Positions 1 through 7,470 of a DNA stretch of 29,616 nucleotides are shown here, piece by piece. How positions within the stretch are numbered: the stretch's first letter is position 1; every line of letters begins with the position of its first letter. The DNA is taken from positions 1-29,616 of the forward strand of contig JBPCMS010000028.1 in assembly GCA_051002015.1 (NCBI GenBank). The letters are read 5' to 3'. The notes below the pieces were generated by a model. It saw only the letters and a program-made list of their open reading frames with translations, ran no database searches and was not told the DNA's origin. This DNA comes from JACDBE01 sp051002015 (GTDB lineage Bacteria > Actinomycetota > Acidimicrobiia > Spongiisociales > UBA5794). The position numbers and the translations under genes were made by a program.

Positions 1-2
1 GC

Positions 3-1688
3 GGCGGTGAGGGCAACCTCATCTGGGCACATGAGCAGGAACCACCTGACATGCACCTGGACGATCCGGCCAACAACCTGACCACAACGGCGTGGGCACG
101 TCAGGCCCTGCTCGACGGTCTGTACGGCATCACCGCGGCGACCACCTTCTTCCCGGAGCTCCTGGCTGAAGAGGCCGTCATGACGGACAACGGCGACGGC
201 AGCTTCACCGCCACCTACGTACTGCGTGATGGGCTGGTGTGGTCAGACGGCGACGACCTGACCGGCGACGACGTGAAGTTCACCTTCGACGGCATCATGG
301 CGACGGGGCCGGACACCACCCCCGACGACCAGGAAACCGACTCCGACCCGGAGAGCGACTTCATCTACCTGATCGGTGACCGGACCGGTCTCGACACCAT
401 CACCGAGTTCGCGGTGACGTCGCCCACCGAATTCTCCATCACCTGGAGCGCGTTCTTCGGTGGTTGGAAGGCCCTGTTCGCCGAGGTCTACCCGAGCCAC
501 GTCTTCGACGCCGACCCGGCAATCGCCGCGGCCGAGATGAACGACGCCCTGCGCGAGTGGACGCTGGCCAGCGGCGACCCGATCCCGACCTCGGGCCCGA
601 TGATGTTCGAGAGCTGGGACCGTGGCGTGGCGATGCACTTCGTCCGCAACGACAGCTACAACGGCTCGCAGAGCCCTGATGTCGTCAACACGGGCATCGC
701 CTGCGTCAGCGGCGTCGACATCACGTATGTCCTCGACACCGACGCCCAGGTGAACTCGCTGAAGGCGAACCAGGCGCACGTGATCATGACCCAGCCGCAG
801 CAACAGTTCACCGAGCTGGCGACCGATGCCAACTTCACGGTGAACCCGCAGGCCGGTCCGGTCTGGGAGCACTGGGGCCTGAACATCCTCAACGTCCACC
901 TTGCCAAGACCGAGGTGCGTGAGGCACTCGCCCACGCTCTCAACAAGCAGCAGGTGGTCGAGACGCTGTACACGCCGCTGTTCGGCGATCTGCTGCCGGC
1001 AGCCGGTCTGGGCAACACCTACTGGATGTCGAACCAGCCGCAGTACGAGGACCACCAGGGCGAGGCCGGTTACGGCACCGGCGACGCCGATGCCGCCAGG
1101 GCGCTGCTCGAGGGCGCCGGTTACGTGGCGGGCGCCGATGGGGTCTACGAGCACCCGACCGACGGGCGTCTCACCCTCAGGGTGGGCACCACGGGCGGCA
1201 ACCAGCTCCGTGAGCTGCAGCAGCAGCTCATCCAGGCGCAGATGGCCGAGGCGGGCATCGAGATCGTGATCGACAACCTGCCGGGTGGGGAGTACTTCTC
1301 CGTCCCGTTCGGTGGCGATCCGACCATCTGGGAGCTCACCCAGTTCGCATGGGTGGGTGGTCCATGGCCGGGTGGCGCGTCGTTCTCGTACCGCACCGGC
1401 TCGGGCAACAACCCGTACGGGTACGCCAACGCCGACTTCGACGCCAAGGCCGACGAGTGCGACCAGATCGTCGACGAGGCGGAGGCAGCCGTCTGCTACA
1501 ACGAGCTGGATCTCTTCGTGACCACGCTCGGCCCCGACGGGGAGAGCGGGCTCATCGTGCTCCCGCTGACCCAGAAGCCGTCGTTCTACGCATACAGCAA
1601 CACCGCCCTGTCGGCCGGTGCGATCTCGCCTGACGCCAACTCGGCAGGCCCGATCGTCAACGTCGTCGACTTCAAGCTCGCCGGCTGA
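3..1688 (+). CDS. ABC transporter substrate-binding protein, family 5 (peptide/nickel type), 5' partial
   Basis: Extracellular solute-binding protein of the DppA/OppA type, which would capture a peptide or similar ligand outside the membrane and deliver it to the permeases encoded next. The frame is open from base 3, so the start codon and any lipoprotein signal lie upstream of the window. The first ATG in frame (51) falls inside the mature domain and is unlikely to be the true start. About 561 residues are visible. Family features are an early segment on how the ligand domain is engaged (LLDGLYG), a YVLRDGLVWSDG segment with the 'F.LR.G..W.DG' pattern, and a later EVREALAHALNK segment. Four transporter genes follow in order. 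The ligand cannot be read from the sequence; peptide is the default for this gene set. Family call is firm, substrate is not. Confidence 0.93.
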   Translation, partial: GGEGNLIWAHEQEPPDMHLDDPANNLTTTAWARQALLDGLYGITAATTFFPELLAEEAVMTDNGDGSFTATYVLRDGLVWSDGDDLTGDDVKFTFDGIMATGPDTTPDDQETDSDPESDFIYLIGDRTGLDTITEFAVTSPTEFSITWSAFFGGWKALFAEVYPSHVFDADPAIAAAEMNDALREWTLASGDPIPTSGPMMFESWDRGVAMHFVRNDSYNGSQSPDVVNTGIACVSGVDITYVLDTDAQVNSLKANQAHVIMTQPQQQFTELATDANFTVNPQAGPVWEHWGLNILNVHLAKTEVREALAHALNKQQVVETLYTPLFGDLLPAAGLGNTYWMSNQPQYEDHQGEAGYGTGDADAARALLEGAGYVAGADGVYEHPTDGRLTLRVGTTGGNQLRELQQQLIQAQMAEAGIEIVIDNLPGGEYFSVPFGGDPTIWELTQFAWVGGPWPGGASFSYRTGSGNNPYGYANADFDAKADECDQIVDEAEAAVCYNELDLFVTTLGPDGESGLIVLPLTQKPSFYAYSNTALSAGAISPDANSAGPIVNVVDFKLAG

Positions 1689-1719
1689 TCCTTCAGCCGT
1701 CGTCGAGAAACGCAGGGAT

Positions 1720-1737
1720 GGGGCCCCATCGGGCCCC
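1720..1737 (+). terminator. GC hairpin between binding-protein and permease genes
   Basis: Arms GGGGCCC (1720-1726) and GGGCCCC (1731-1737) pair perfectly around the loop CATC, 32 bases after the binding-protein stop. A second, overlapping perfect palindrome, GATGGGGCCCCATC, spans 1717-1730. There is no T tract, so this is not a textbook intrinsic terminator. A hairpin here would fit partial termination or 3'-end protection that leaves more binding-protein mRNA than permease mRNA, as is common in such operons. That role is inference. Confidence 0.45.
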
Positions 1738-1754
1738 CTCCCTTGCTATATTCG

Positions 1755-2756
1755 ATGGACGATGCCGCAACATCACCTGGGTCGCTGATCGTGCTTGCCT
1801 ACACCGTCCGCCGGCTCTTCTCTTCGATCGTCCTGCTCTTCATCGGGACGGGGGTGGTGTTCTATCTCACCTCGATCTCGTCCAATCCCGAGCTGCTGCT
1901 CGCCACCTGCCCGCCCACCCGGTGCGGGCCGGAGTTCAGGGCCGAGATGACCGCGATGTACCAGCTCGACAAGAGCATCCCGCAACGGTACGTGAGCTGG
2001 CTGGGCGACGCCGTCCAGGGCGACCTGGGCACCGCCGTCCGCGACGGCCGCCGGCCGGTCACCGAGGTGCTGGGTGAGCGGCTCCCCAAGACGTTGATGC
2101 TCGCCATCCCCGCCTTCGTGCTCACCGGGCTGATCGCGGTGGGACTGGGGGTCTACTCGGCGGTGCGCCAGTACTCGTTCGGGGACAATACGCTCACCGC
2201 CTTCTCCTTCGTCGGCATCTCGATGCCGACCTTCTTCTTCGGGTTGCTACTCCAGGTGTTCTGGGGGGTGTGGTGGCAGGATTGGACGGGCACCAGACCG
2301 TTCTACGTCACCGGCTATCACAACGCCAACTTCATGGACATCGTGGCCTCGCTGACCCTCCCGGTGACCACCCTGATGCTGGTCACCGTCGCTGGGGAAG
2401 CCCGGTTCGGACGCGCCTCGATGCTGGAGGTCATCAACTCGGAATACATCCGCACCGCCCGGGCCAAGGGGGTCTCCGAGCGCAAGGTCATCTTCCGCCA
2501 CGCCCTGCGCAACGCCCTGATCCCGCTGGTCACCATCTGGGCCCTCGACTTCGCCGCCCTGTTGTCCGGGTCGGTGATCACCGAGACCGTCTTCGCCTGG
2601 CCCGGAATCGGCAACTACTTCCTGCGGTCGATCACCAACTACGACCTCGACCCGGTGATGGCGATCATGGTCTTCACCGCCGCCATCACCATCATGTTCA
2701 ACATGATCGCCGACGTCATGTACGGCGTGCTCGATCCACGGGTGCGGTATGACTGA
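1755..2756 (+). CDS. ABC transporter permease, DppB/OppB family
   Basis: First inner-membrane permease of the importer, 333 residues from ATG 1755. It has the family N-terminus (LAYTVRRLFSS followed by a hydrophobic helix), a periplasmic loop, and the inner-membrane-component motif near the C-terminus (EYIRTARAKGVSERKVIFRH) that contacts the ATPases. About six membrane segments are visible. The start is uncertain. Relatives usually begin just before the YTVRRL segment, which here would be GTG 1791. A TATATT element at 1747-1752 could drive transcription and would place the RNA start near 1759, also favouring GTG 1791. TTG 1743 is a third option. None has a convincing ribosome-binding site. 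The stop overlaps the next start by 8 bases. Confidence 0.92.
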   Translation: MDDAATSPGSLIVLAYTVRRLFSSIVLLFIGTGVVFYLTSISSNPELLLATCPPTRCGPEFRAEMTAMYQLDKSIPQRYVSWLGDAVQGDLGTAVRDGRRPVTEVLGERLPKTLMLAIPAFVLTGLIAVGLGVYSAVRQYSFGDNTLTAFSFVGISMPTFFFGLLLQVFWGVWWQDWTGTRPFYVTGYHNANFMDIVASLTLPVTTLMLVTVAGEARFGRASMLEVINSEYIRTARAKGVSERKVIFRHALRNALIPLVTIWALDFAALLSGSVITETVFAWPGIGNYFLRSITNYDLDPVMAIMVFTAAITIMFNMIADVMYGVLDPRVRYD

Positions 2757-3684
2757 TCTCGGTTCGCATCAGCAGGTCGAGATGCTGGCGGAGGCCGCCG
2801 CCGGCGTCGCCGAGACCGACGCTCTCGACGTCGAGGCCCGCAGCCTGGGGCGCCAGACCTGGGAGCGCTTCAGGAAGCACCCGGTGGCGGTGGTCGCCCT
2901 GGTGGTGCTGGTGCTGCTGATCATCGCCTTCTGGGCGGGCCCATGGGTCTCGCCGTACACCTACGACCAGGTGCTGGCCGGGTTGCCCAACGAGGGGCCC
3001 TCGCTGTCCCATCCGTTCGGCACCGACCAGATCGGTCGCGACCTCATGGTCCGGGTGTTCACCGGTGGGCAGATCTCGATGACCATCGCCATCGTGGTCG
3101 CCCTGCTCACCACCTTCATCGGCACCGTCATCGGCGCCATCGCCGGGTTCTTCGGGGGCTGGGTCGACACCGTGCTCTCCGCCCTGACCAACCTGTTCCT
3201 GATCGTCCCCGGGTTGCTGGTCCTGCTCGTGGTGGCCGTCAAGTGGGGCGGCGGCGTCTACAGCACCGCACTGCTGCTCGCCTTCCTCGCCTGGCCGGTG
3301 ATCGCCCGCGTGGTGCGGGGCCTTTTCATCCAGTTCAAGGAGCAGGAGTTCGTCCAGGCGGCGATCGCGGCGGGGGCCAGGCCGGCCAGGATCATGTTCC
3401 GGCACATCATCCCCAACACGTTCGGGCCGATCATCGTCAACGCAACCCTGGCGGTGGGCGCCGCCATCGTCATCGAGTCGACGCTGTCCTTCCTCGGGCT
3501 CGGGGTGCGGCCGCCGACACCGAGCCTGGGCAACATCATCCAGGACTACCGGGGTGCCATCGACTCCGATCCGACCAAGGTGCTTCTCCCCGGCCTGTTC
3601 GTGGTGTTGATCACGCTGTGCACCAACTTCCTCGGAGACGCCCTCCGTGATGCACTCGATCCCACGAGCAGGAGGGGGCATTGA
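2749..3684 (+). CDS. ABC transporter permease, DppC/OppC family
   Basis: Second permease of the heterodimeric channel, 311 residues. The long cytoplasmic N-terminus (about 45 residues, including RQTWERFRKHPVAVVALVVL) leads into the first membrane helix, followed by a HPFGTDQIGRDLMVRV segment, which is a hallmark of the DppC/OppC family. Five further membrane helices follow. The ATPase-contact loop contains EFVQAAIAAGARPARIMFRH near residues 205-225, and FLGLGVRPPTPSLG closes the core. ATG 2749 overlaps the DppB-type stop by 8 bases, so the two are translationally coupled. The C-terminus overlaps the start of the next ATPase gene by 4 bases. Confidence 0.94.
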   Translation: MTDLGSHQQVEMLAEAAAGVAETDALDVEARSLGRQTWERFRKHPVAVVALVVLVLLIIAFWAGPWVSPYTYDQVLAGLPNEGPSLSHPFGTDQIGRDLMVRVFTGGQISMTIAIVVALLTTFIGTVIGAIAGFFGGWVDTVLSALTNLFLIVPGLLVLLVVAVKWGGGVYSTALLLAFLAWPVIARVVRGLFIQFKEQEFVQAAIAAGARPARIMFRHIIPNTFGPIIVNATLAVGAAIVIESTLSFLGLGVRPPTPSLGNIIQDYRGAIDSDPTKVLLPGLFVVLITLCTNFLGDALRDALDPTSRRGH

Positions 3685-4682
3685 CCGAACCGCTGCTGTC
3701 CGTCAGAGATCTCTCGGTGACCTTCCGCAGCGACGACGGTGACGTCACCGCGGTGCGGGGCATGAGCTTCGACGTCATGCCAGGAGAGGTGCTCGCCGTT
3801 GTCGGCGAGTCTGGCTCCGGCAAGTCGGTGACCTCGCTGGCGATCATGGGGCTGCTCCCCAGGTCGGCTCGTATCAGCGGCAGCGCCATGTTCGATGGCA
3901 AGGAGCTGATCGGCGCCGACATCAAGGACCTGCGCCGGATCAGGGGCAAGGACATCGCCATGATCTTCCAGGACCCCATGACCGCCCTCAACCCGGTGTT
4001 CACGGTTGGCAACCAGATCGTCGAGGCGATCACCCTGCACAACGACATCACCGAGAAGGCGGCGTGGGAGCGGGCCACCGACCTGCTGTTCCAGGTCGGG
4101 ATCCCAGATCCGAAACGCCGGATAAGGCTCTACCCCCACGAGTACTCGGGCGGGATGCGGCAGCGGGCGATGATCGCCATGGCCATGGCCAACGGGCCCA
4201 AGCTGCTCATCGCCGACGAACCGACCACCGCCCTCGACGTCACCATCCAGGCCCAGGTGCTCCAGGTGATCCGCAAGGCGCAGGCGTTGACCGGTGCCGC
4301 CATGATGCTGATCACCCACGACCTTGGAGTGGTCGCCGGGCTCGCCGATCGGGTCAACGTGATGTACGCCGGCGCCGTGTTCGAATCCGGGAGCATCGAC
4401 GACATCTTCTACCGGACGGGCAACCCGTACACGCTCGGGCTGCTCGGTTCCATCCCCATCCTCACCTCCCGGAGCGCCGACAAGCTGACCCCGATCCCAG
4501 GCTCGCCGCCCAACCTGCTGCGGCTGCCGGCAGGCTGCCCGTTCCGGCCTCGGTGCGTCTTCGCCACGGACATATGTCACGACGCCGAGCCCGACCTGTT
4601 CCCGGTCAACGGCGACGGGCACAGCTCCCGGTGCTACCACATCGACAAGGTCGTGGAGGCTCGGGCGGGGAGCACGGCGTGA
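3681..4682 (+). CDS. ABC transporter ATP-binding protein, DppD/OppD family
   Basis: Cytoplasmic ATPase that drives import together with the next gene product; 333 residues. Walker A GESGSGKS is at residues 42-49, the signature YSGGMRQR near 155, and Walker B LLIADEPTTALD near 175. The C-terminal oligopeptide/dipeptide extension contains the cysteine-rich PAGCPFRPRCVFATDIC, which in relatives can hold an iron-sulfur cluster. The start is TTG 3681, chosen because GGAGGGG lies at 3671-3677 and TTGA overlaps the previous stop by 4 bases. The stop overlaps the next GTG in the same way. Confidence 0.95.
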   Translation: MTEPLLSVRDLSVTFRSDDGDVTAVRGMSFDVMPGEVLAVVGESGSGKSVTSLAIMGLLPRSARISGSAMFDGKELIGADIKDLRRIRGKDIAMIFQDPMTALNPVFTVGNQIVEAITLHNDITEKAAWERATDLLFQVGIPDPKRRIRLYPHEYSGGMRQRAMIAMAMANGPKLLIADEPTTALDVTIQAQVLQVIRKAQALTGAAMMLITHDLGVVAGLADRVNVMYAGAVFESGSIDDIFYRTGNPYTLGLLGSIPILTSRSADKLTPIPGSPPNLLRLPAGCPFRPRCVFATDICHDAEPDLFPVNGDGHSSRCYHIDKVVEARAGSTA

Positions 4683-5725
4683 CCGAGCCGATTCTCGAGG
4701 TCACCGACCTCAAGACCCACTTCCCGATCAAGCAAGGCATCTTCCGCCGGCAGACGGGCACGGTGTTCGCCGTCGACGGCGTCACCCTCTACGTCGATCC
4801 CCATGAGACCCTGGGTGTGGTGGGGGAGAGCGGGTGCGGCAAGACCACGCTGGGTCGGTCGATCCTCCGGCTGATCGAGCCCACCTCGGGCACCGTCACC
4901 TATCGGGGCGAGGACGTCACCTCCGCCGACAAGGAGCGGATGCGGGAGCTGCGCAAGGAGATGCAGATCGTCTTCCAGGACCCGTACGCCTCGCTCAACC
5001 CGCGCATGCCGGTGCGCGACATCGTGGCCGAGCCGCTCCGGATCCACGGGATGGGCCGCAAGGAAGCCTACGACCGGGTCGGCGCCCTGCTGGGCAAGGT
5101 CGGGCTGATGGCAGACCACGGCAACCGCTACCCGCACGAGTTCTCCGGTGGTCAGCGTCAGCGGATCGGGATCGCCAGGGCTCTGATCCTCGATCCCAGC
5201 CTGATCATCCTCGACGAGCCCGTCTCGGCTCTCGACGTCTCGATCCAGGCACAGGTGATCAACCTGCTCGAGCAGATCCAGGACGAGTTCGGGCTCAGCT
5301 TCGTGTTCATCGCCCATGACCTGTCGGTGGTCCGCCACATCTCCGACCGGGTGGCGGTGATGTACCTGGGGCAGGTGGTGGAGCTGGCGGACCGCAACGT
5401 GCTCTACGAGTCGCCCGCCCATCCGTACACCAGCTCGCTGCTCTCCGCAGTTCCCGTGGCCGATCCGAACGCCGAGCGGGCCCGCAAGCGGATCCTGCTC
5501 GAAGGGGATCTTCCTTCACCGGCCAACCCGCCACCGGGTTGCCGCTTCCACACCCGCTGTCCCATCGCCCAGGATGTATGCCGGGTCGACCCCCCCGAGC
5601 TGCGCCAGACGTCCGAGGGTCACTGGGCCGCCTGCCACTTCCCCACCGCCCCCGGTGACTCGTTGGTGGCACAGGTGCAGCGGCTGGGTAGGGACCTGCG
5701 TCTCGTCGAGGCCCGTGAGAACTGA
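4679..5725 (+). CDS. ABC transporter ATP-binding protein, DppF/OppF family
   Basis: Second ATPase of the importer, 348 residues from GTG 4679. The open frame extends further upstream, but that part only shadows the DppD-type gene; GTG 4679 forms a GTGA overlap with its stop and has a GGGCGGGGAG purine stretch just before it. N-terminal segment LKTHFPIKQG is typical of DppF. Walker A GESGCGKT is at residues 49-56, the signature is FSGGQRQRIGIARAL, and Walker B is LIILDEPVSALD. A C-terminal extension carries PPGCRFHTRCPIAQDVC, matching the cysteine cluster of its partner. This gene ends the five-gene transporter set. Confidence 0.95.
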   Translation: MTEPILEVTDLKTHFPIKQGIFRRQTGTVFAVDGVTLYVDPHETLGVVGESGCGKTTLGRSILRLIEPTSGTVTYRGEDVTSADKERMRELRKEMQIVFQDPYASLNPRMPVRDIVAEPLRIHGMGRKEAYDRVGALLGKVGLMADHGNRYPHEFSGGQRQRIGIARALILDPSLIILDEPVSALDVSIQAQVINLLEQIQDEFGLSFVFIAHDLSVVRHISDRVAVMYLGQVVELADRNVLYESPAHPYTSSLLSAVPVADPNAERARKRILLEGDLPSPANPPPGCRFHTRCPIAQDVCRVDPPELRQTSEGHWAACHFPTAPGDSLVAQVQRLGRDLRLVEAREN

Positions 5726-6248
5726 CCCGGAGCCGGTCGCCATCTACTCATCGATCCGGGGTCTGCTCACCGCGGCGGCGGCCCCGACCATCCTCATCGC
5801 CGTGGTGATCCTCGGGCTCAATCGGGACTTCCGCTTCAGCGGGGTCATGATCGTGCTCGGTGTGCTGGCGCTGGTCCTGGGCGGTACGGCTTTGTTCGAT
5901 CTGCCCCGACGCACCGAGTTCGGGCATGAAGGGGTGACCCGGGTATGCGTGCTCCGCCGCCACCGGATCCCGTGGGACGACATCCTGGTCATCCGGCGCG
6001 CTCGGGGATCGACGCTGGCCAATCTGCGCAGCCGCAACCCCGACCACACCGGGGTGGGGCCGCTGGTCGCCAAGAAGGGCCGGGTCAACTACCTGCTGTG
6101 CAACCAATCCGAGAGCAGGACCGAGTACGACCGCATCGTCGACGGCATGGCGACCTGGGCCCCCGAACTGGTGATGAGCGCCGCCCGACCCCCGGAGAAG
6201 GTGCCACCATCCGATCTGTACCGACGGAGGAGAGACGGCAAACCGTGA
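5715..6248 (+). CDS. Small membrane protein with possible bacterial PH-like domain
   Basis: A 177-residue protein with two predicted membrane helices near the N-terminus (about residues 17-35 and 42-60), then a soluble region with LPRRTEFGHEGVTRVC and RRHRIPWDDILVIRR. This plan, two helices followed by a beta-rich segment with an 'IPWDDI' motif, resembles actinobacterial PH-domain (bPH_6-type) proteins. That assignment rests on pattern only. GTG 5715 was chosen because it overlaps the DppF-type stop by 11 bases and follows GAGG; no closer start gives both helices. It overlaps a possible GTG start of the next gene by 4 bases. Function unknown. Confidence 0.75.
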   Translation: MRTDPEPVAIYSSIRGLLTAAAAPTILIAVVILGLNRDFRFSGVMIVLGVLALVLGGTALFDLPRRTEFGHEGVTRVCVLRRHRIPWDDILVIRRARGSTLANLRSRNPDHTGVGPLVAKKGRVNYLLCNQSESRTEYDRIVDGMATWAPELVMSAARPPEKVPPSDLYRRRRDGKP

Positions 6249-6268
6249 CCGGAGAGGAGCACCATCCG

Positions 6269-6703
6269 ATGACCATCGACGAGCTGCGCGGTCGGATCGG
6301 GACCACCATCGGGGTCGGGGAGTGGGTGACGATCACCCAGGAGCAGATCGACACCTTCGCCGACGCCACCGGGGACCACCAGTGGATCCACGTCGCTCCG
6401 GAGCGGGCCGCCTCGGGCCCGTTCGGGACAACCATCGCCCACGGGTTCCTCACCCTGTCGCTGATCTCCGCCATCGCCCCGCAGGTGGACCTGGACTCGA
6501 AGATGGAGATCAACTACGGGCTCGATCGGGTCCGGTTCATCAGCCCGGTTCCCTCGGGCTCCCGGGTCAGGGCGCACACCGTGCTGCGCGCCGTCACCGA
6601 GGTCAGCGGCGGGATCCAGACCTCCACCGAGATCACCGTCGAGATCGAGGGAGGGGCCAAGCCGGCCTGTGTCGCCGTCTGCCTGTCCCGCTTCTACCTC
6701 TGA
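6269..6703 (+). CDS. MaoC-like dehydratase / (R)-enoyl-CoA hydratase-like protein
   Basis: A 144-residue single hot-dog-fold protein of the MaoC/NodN group, expected to hydrate an enoyl-thioester in the cytoplasm. The hydratase-2 motif is present as ATGDHQWIHVAPERAA, with the catalytic pair Asp36 and His41. The following GPFGTTIAHGFLTLSLI is the conserved hot-dog helix and its flanks. ATG 6269 has GGAGAGGAG at 6251-6259. GTG 6245 is also possible, overlaps the previous stop as GTGA and would add 8 residues. The natural substrate cannot be deduced; no fatty-acid genes lie nearby. Confidence 0.9.
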   Translation: MTIDELRGRIGTTIGVGEWVTITQEQIDTFADATGDHQWIHVAPERAASGPFGTTIAHGFLTLSLISAIAPQVDLDSKMEINYGLDRVRFISPVPSGSRVRAHTVLRAVTEVSGGIQTSTEITVEIEGGAKPACVAVCLSRFYL

Positions 6704-6712
6704 CCCTTCCGA

Positions 6713-6718
6713 TATACT
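6713..6718 (+). promoter_or_regulatory. -10 element of the tRNA-Leu promoter
   Basis: TATACT inside GATATACTCG, 11 bases before the first base of the tRNA. The same hexamer stands before the DUF4193 gene at 24010. I see no good TTGACA-like -35 hexamer at the expected distance. Confidence 0.65.
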
Positions 6719-6729
6719 CGCCCACCCAC

Positions 6730-6814
6730 GTCGGAGTGGCGGAATTGGTAGACGCGCCAGGTTGAGGGCCTGGTGGGAGAATATCCCGTGGAGGTTCGAG
6801 TCCTCTCTCCGACA
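6730..6814 (+). tRNA. tRNA-Leu, anticodon GAG
   Basis: Class II tRNA of 85 bases. The acceptor arm GTCGGAG (6730-6736) pairs with CTCCGAC. The D stem is GCG/CGC. The anticodon stem CCAGG/CCTGG encloses the seven-base loop TTGAGGG, giving anticodon GAG for CTC leucine codons. A long variable arm (GGGA-GAATA-TCCC) is typical of leucine tRNAs. The T arm is GGAGG-TTCGAGT-CCTCT. The discriminator base is A6814. The 3' CCA is not fully encoded (CCC follows), so it must be added after transcription. Confidence 0.96.
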
Positions 6815-6835
6815 CCCCTCTGCCTCCACTGAGAT

Positions 6836-6886
6836 CGAACTTTGAGCGTGTGACACTGCTATACGGGGTGAGGCGCTCAAAGTTCG
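6836..6886. repeat. Perfect 13-bp inverted repeat after tRNA-Leu
   Basis: CGAACTTTGAGCG (6836-6848) and CGCTCAAAGTTCG (6874-6886) are exact reverse complements, separated by 25 bases that contain a CTATACGG segment. It is unusually A/T-rich for this window. It lies 22 bases after the tRNA and about 47 before the NUDIX start. With no T tract it is not a standard terminator. It could be a factor-independent stop, an operator or a small mobile hairpin. A similar structure sits at 19253-19302. Confidence 0.7.
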
Positions 6887-6918
6887 GGGGGAGTGAGGGA
6901 CAGGACCTTCGGGACCGA

Positions 6919-6924
6919 TAGCCT
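6919..6924 (+). promoter_or_regulatory. Candidate -10 element of the NUDIX gene
   Basis: TAGCCT ends 9 bases before ATG 6934. The expected RNA start, near 6931, leaves almost no leader, and no ribosome-binding site is present. This matches the near-leaderless pattern seen before pafA, pafB and tatA. Confidence 0.5.
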
Positions 6925-6933
6925 GGCCCGCTC

Positions 6934-7416
6934 ATGGCTCCTTCTCCGGGTCCGATCAGCGCCGGCATCCTGCTCTACCGCCTCATCGGCGACGAGGTCG
7001 AGGTGATGATCGCCCACCCCGGCGGCCCCTTCTGGGCCAACAAGCACGAGGGGGCGTGGAGCATCCCCAAGGGGCTGATCGAGCCCGGCGAGGAACCCGA
7101 GGCGGCGGCGCGGCGCGAGTTCGCCGAGGAGACCGGGGCCGCCGCTCCCGAGGTCCTGATCGACCTGGGGGCGGTGGTGCAGCGGGCGGGCAAGACCGTA
7201 TGCGCCTACGCCGGTGAGGGCGACCTCGACACCGCCTCGGTGGTCTCGAACCTGATCTCCATCCCCTGGCCACCGCGGTCGGGACGGACGATCGAGGTAC
7301 CCGAGATCGACCGGATGGTCTGGGTGAGCCTCGACGAGGCGCGCCTCCTCCTCAACCGTGCCCAGGTTGTCCTGATCGATCGGCTGGTGGACCACCTCGG
7401 AACGGGGCGGCGTTAG
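6934..7416 (+). CDS. NUDIX hydrolase (COG4119-like predicted NTP pyrophosphohydrolase)
   Basis: A 160-residue cytoplasmic NUDIX protein. The Nudix box reads GLIEPGEEPEAAARREF followed by AEETGA, which satisfies GX5EX7REUXEEXGU and supplies the metal-binding glutamates. The preceding PGGPFWANKHEGAWSIPKG is characteristic of the COG4119 group, as is the opening ISAGILLYR. These enzymes hydrolyse a nucleoside diphosphate linked to another group; which one is not visible here. ATG 6934 has no ribosome-binding site and lies just behind a -10-like TAGCCT. The stop TAG (7414-7416) is part of a -10-like TAGGAT for the next gene. Confidence 0.93.
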   Translation: MAPSPGPISAGILLYRLIGDEVEVMIAHPGGPFWANKHEGAWSIPKGLIEPGEEPEAAARREFAEETGAAAPEVLIDLGAVVQRAGKTVCAYAGEGDLDTASVVSNLISIPWPPRSGRTIEVPEIDRMVWVSLDEARLLLNRAQVVLIDRLVDHLGTGRR

Positions 7417-7419
7417 GAT
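7414..7419 (+). promoter_or_regulatory. Candidate -10 element of the BON/OmpA gene
   Basis: TAGGAT overlaps the NUDIX stop codon TAG. The expected RNA start is near 7426, giving a leader of about 45 bases to GTG 7471. An in-frame mini-ORF of three codons, ATG CCG GCA then TGA, begins at 7429, close to that RNA start. Confidence 0.4.
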
Positions 7420-7470
7420 CGCTGGGCGATGCCGGCATGACCGCCCGGCGAGCCGGCAGCAAGGGGTGTC

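Noticed and set aside
4064..4678. 205-codon upstream extension of the DppF-type ATPase
   Set aside because: It overlaps the well-supported DppD-type ATPase in another frame and has arginine-rich shadow composition.
6730..6886. tRNA-Leu plus inverted repeat as an integration site
   Set aside because: No direct copy of the tRNA 3' end was seen nearby and there is no integrase; flanking genes look ordinary and chromosomal.
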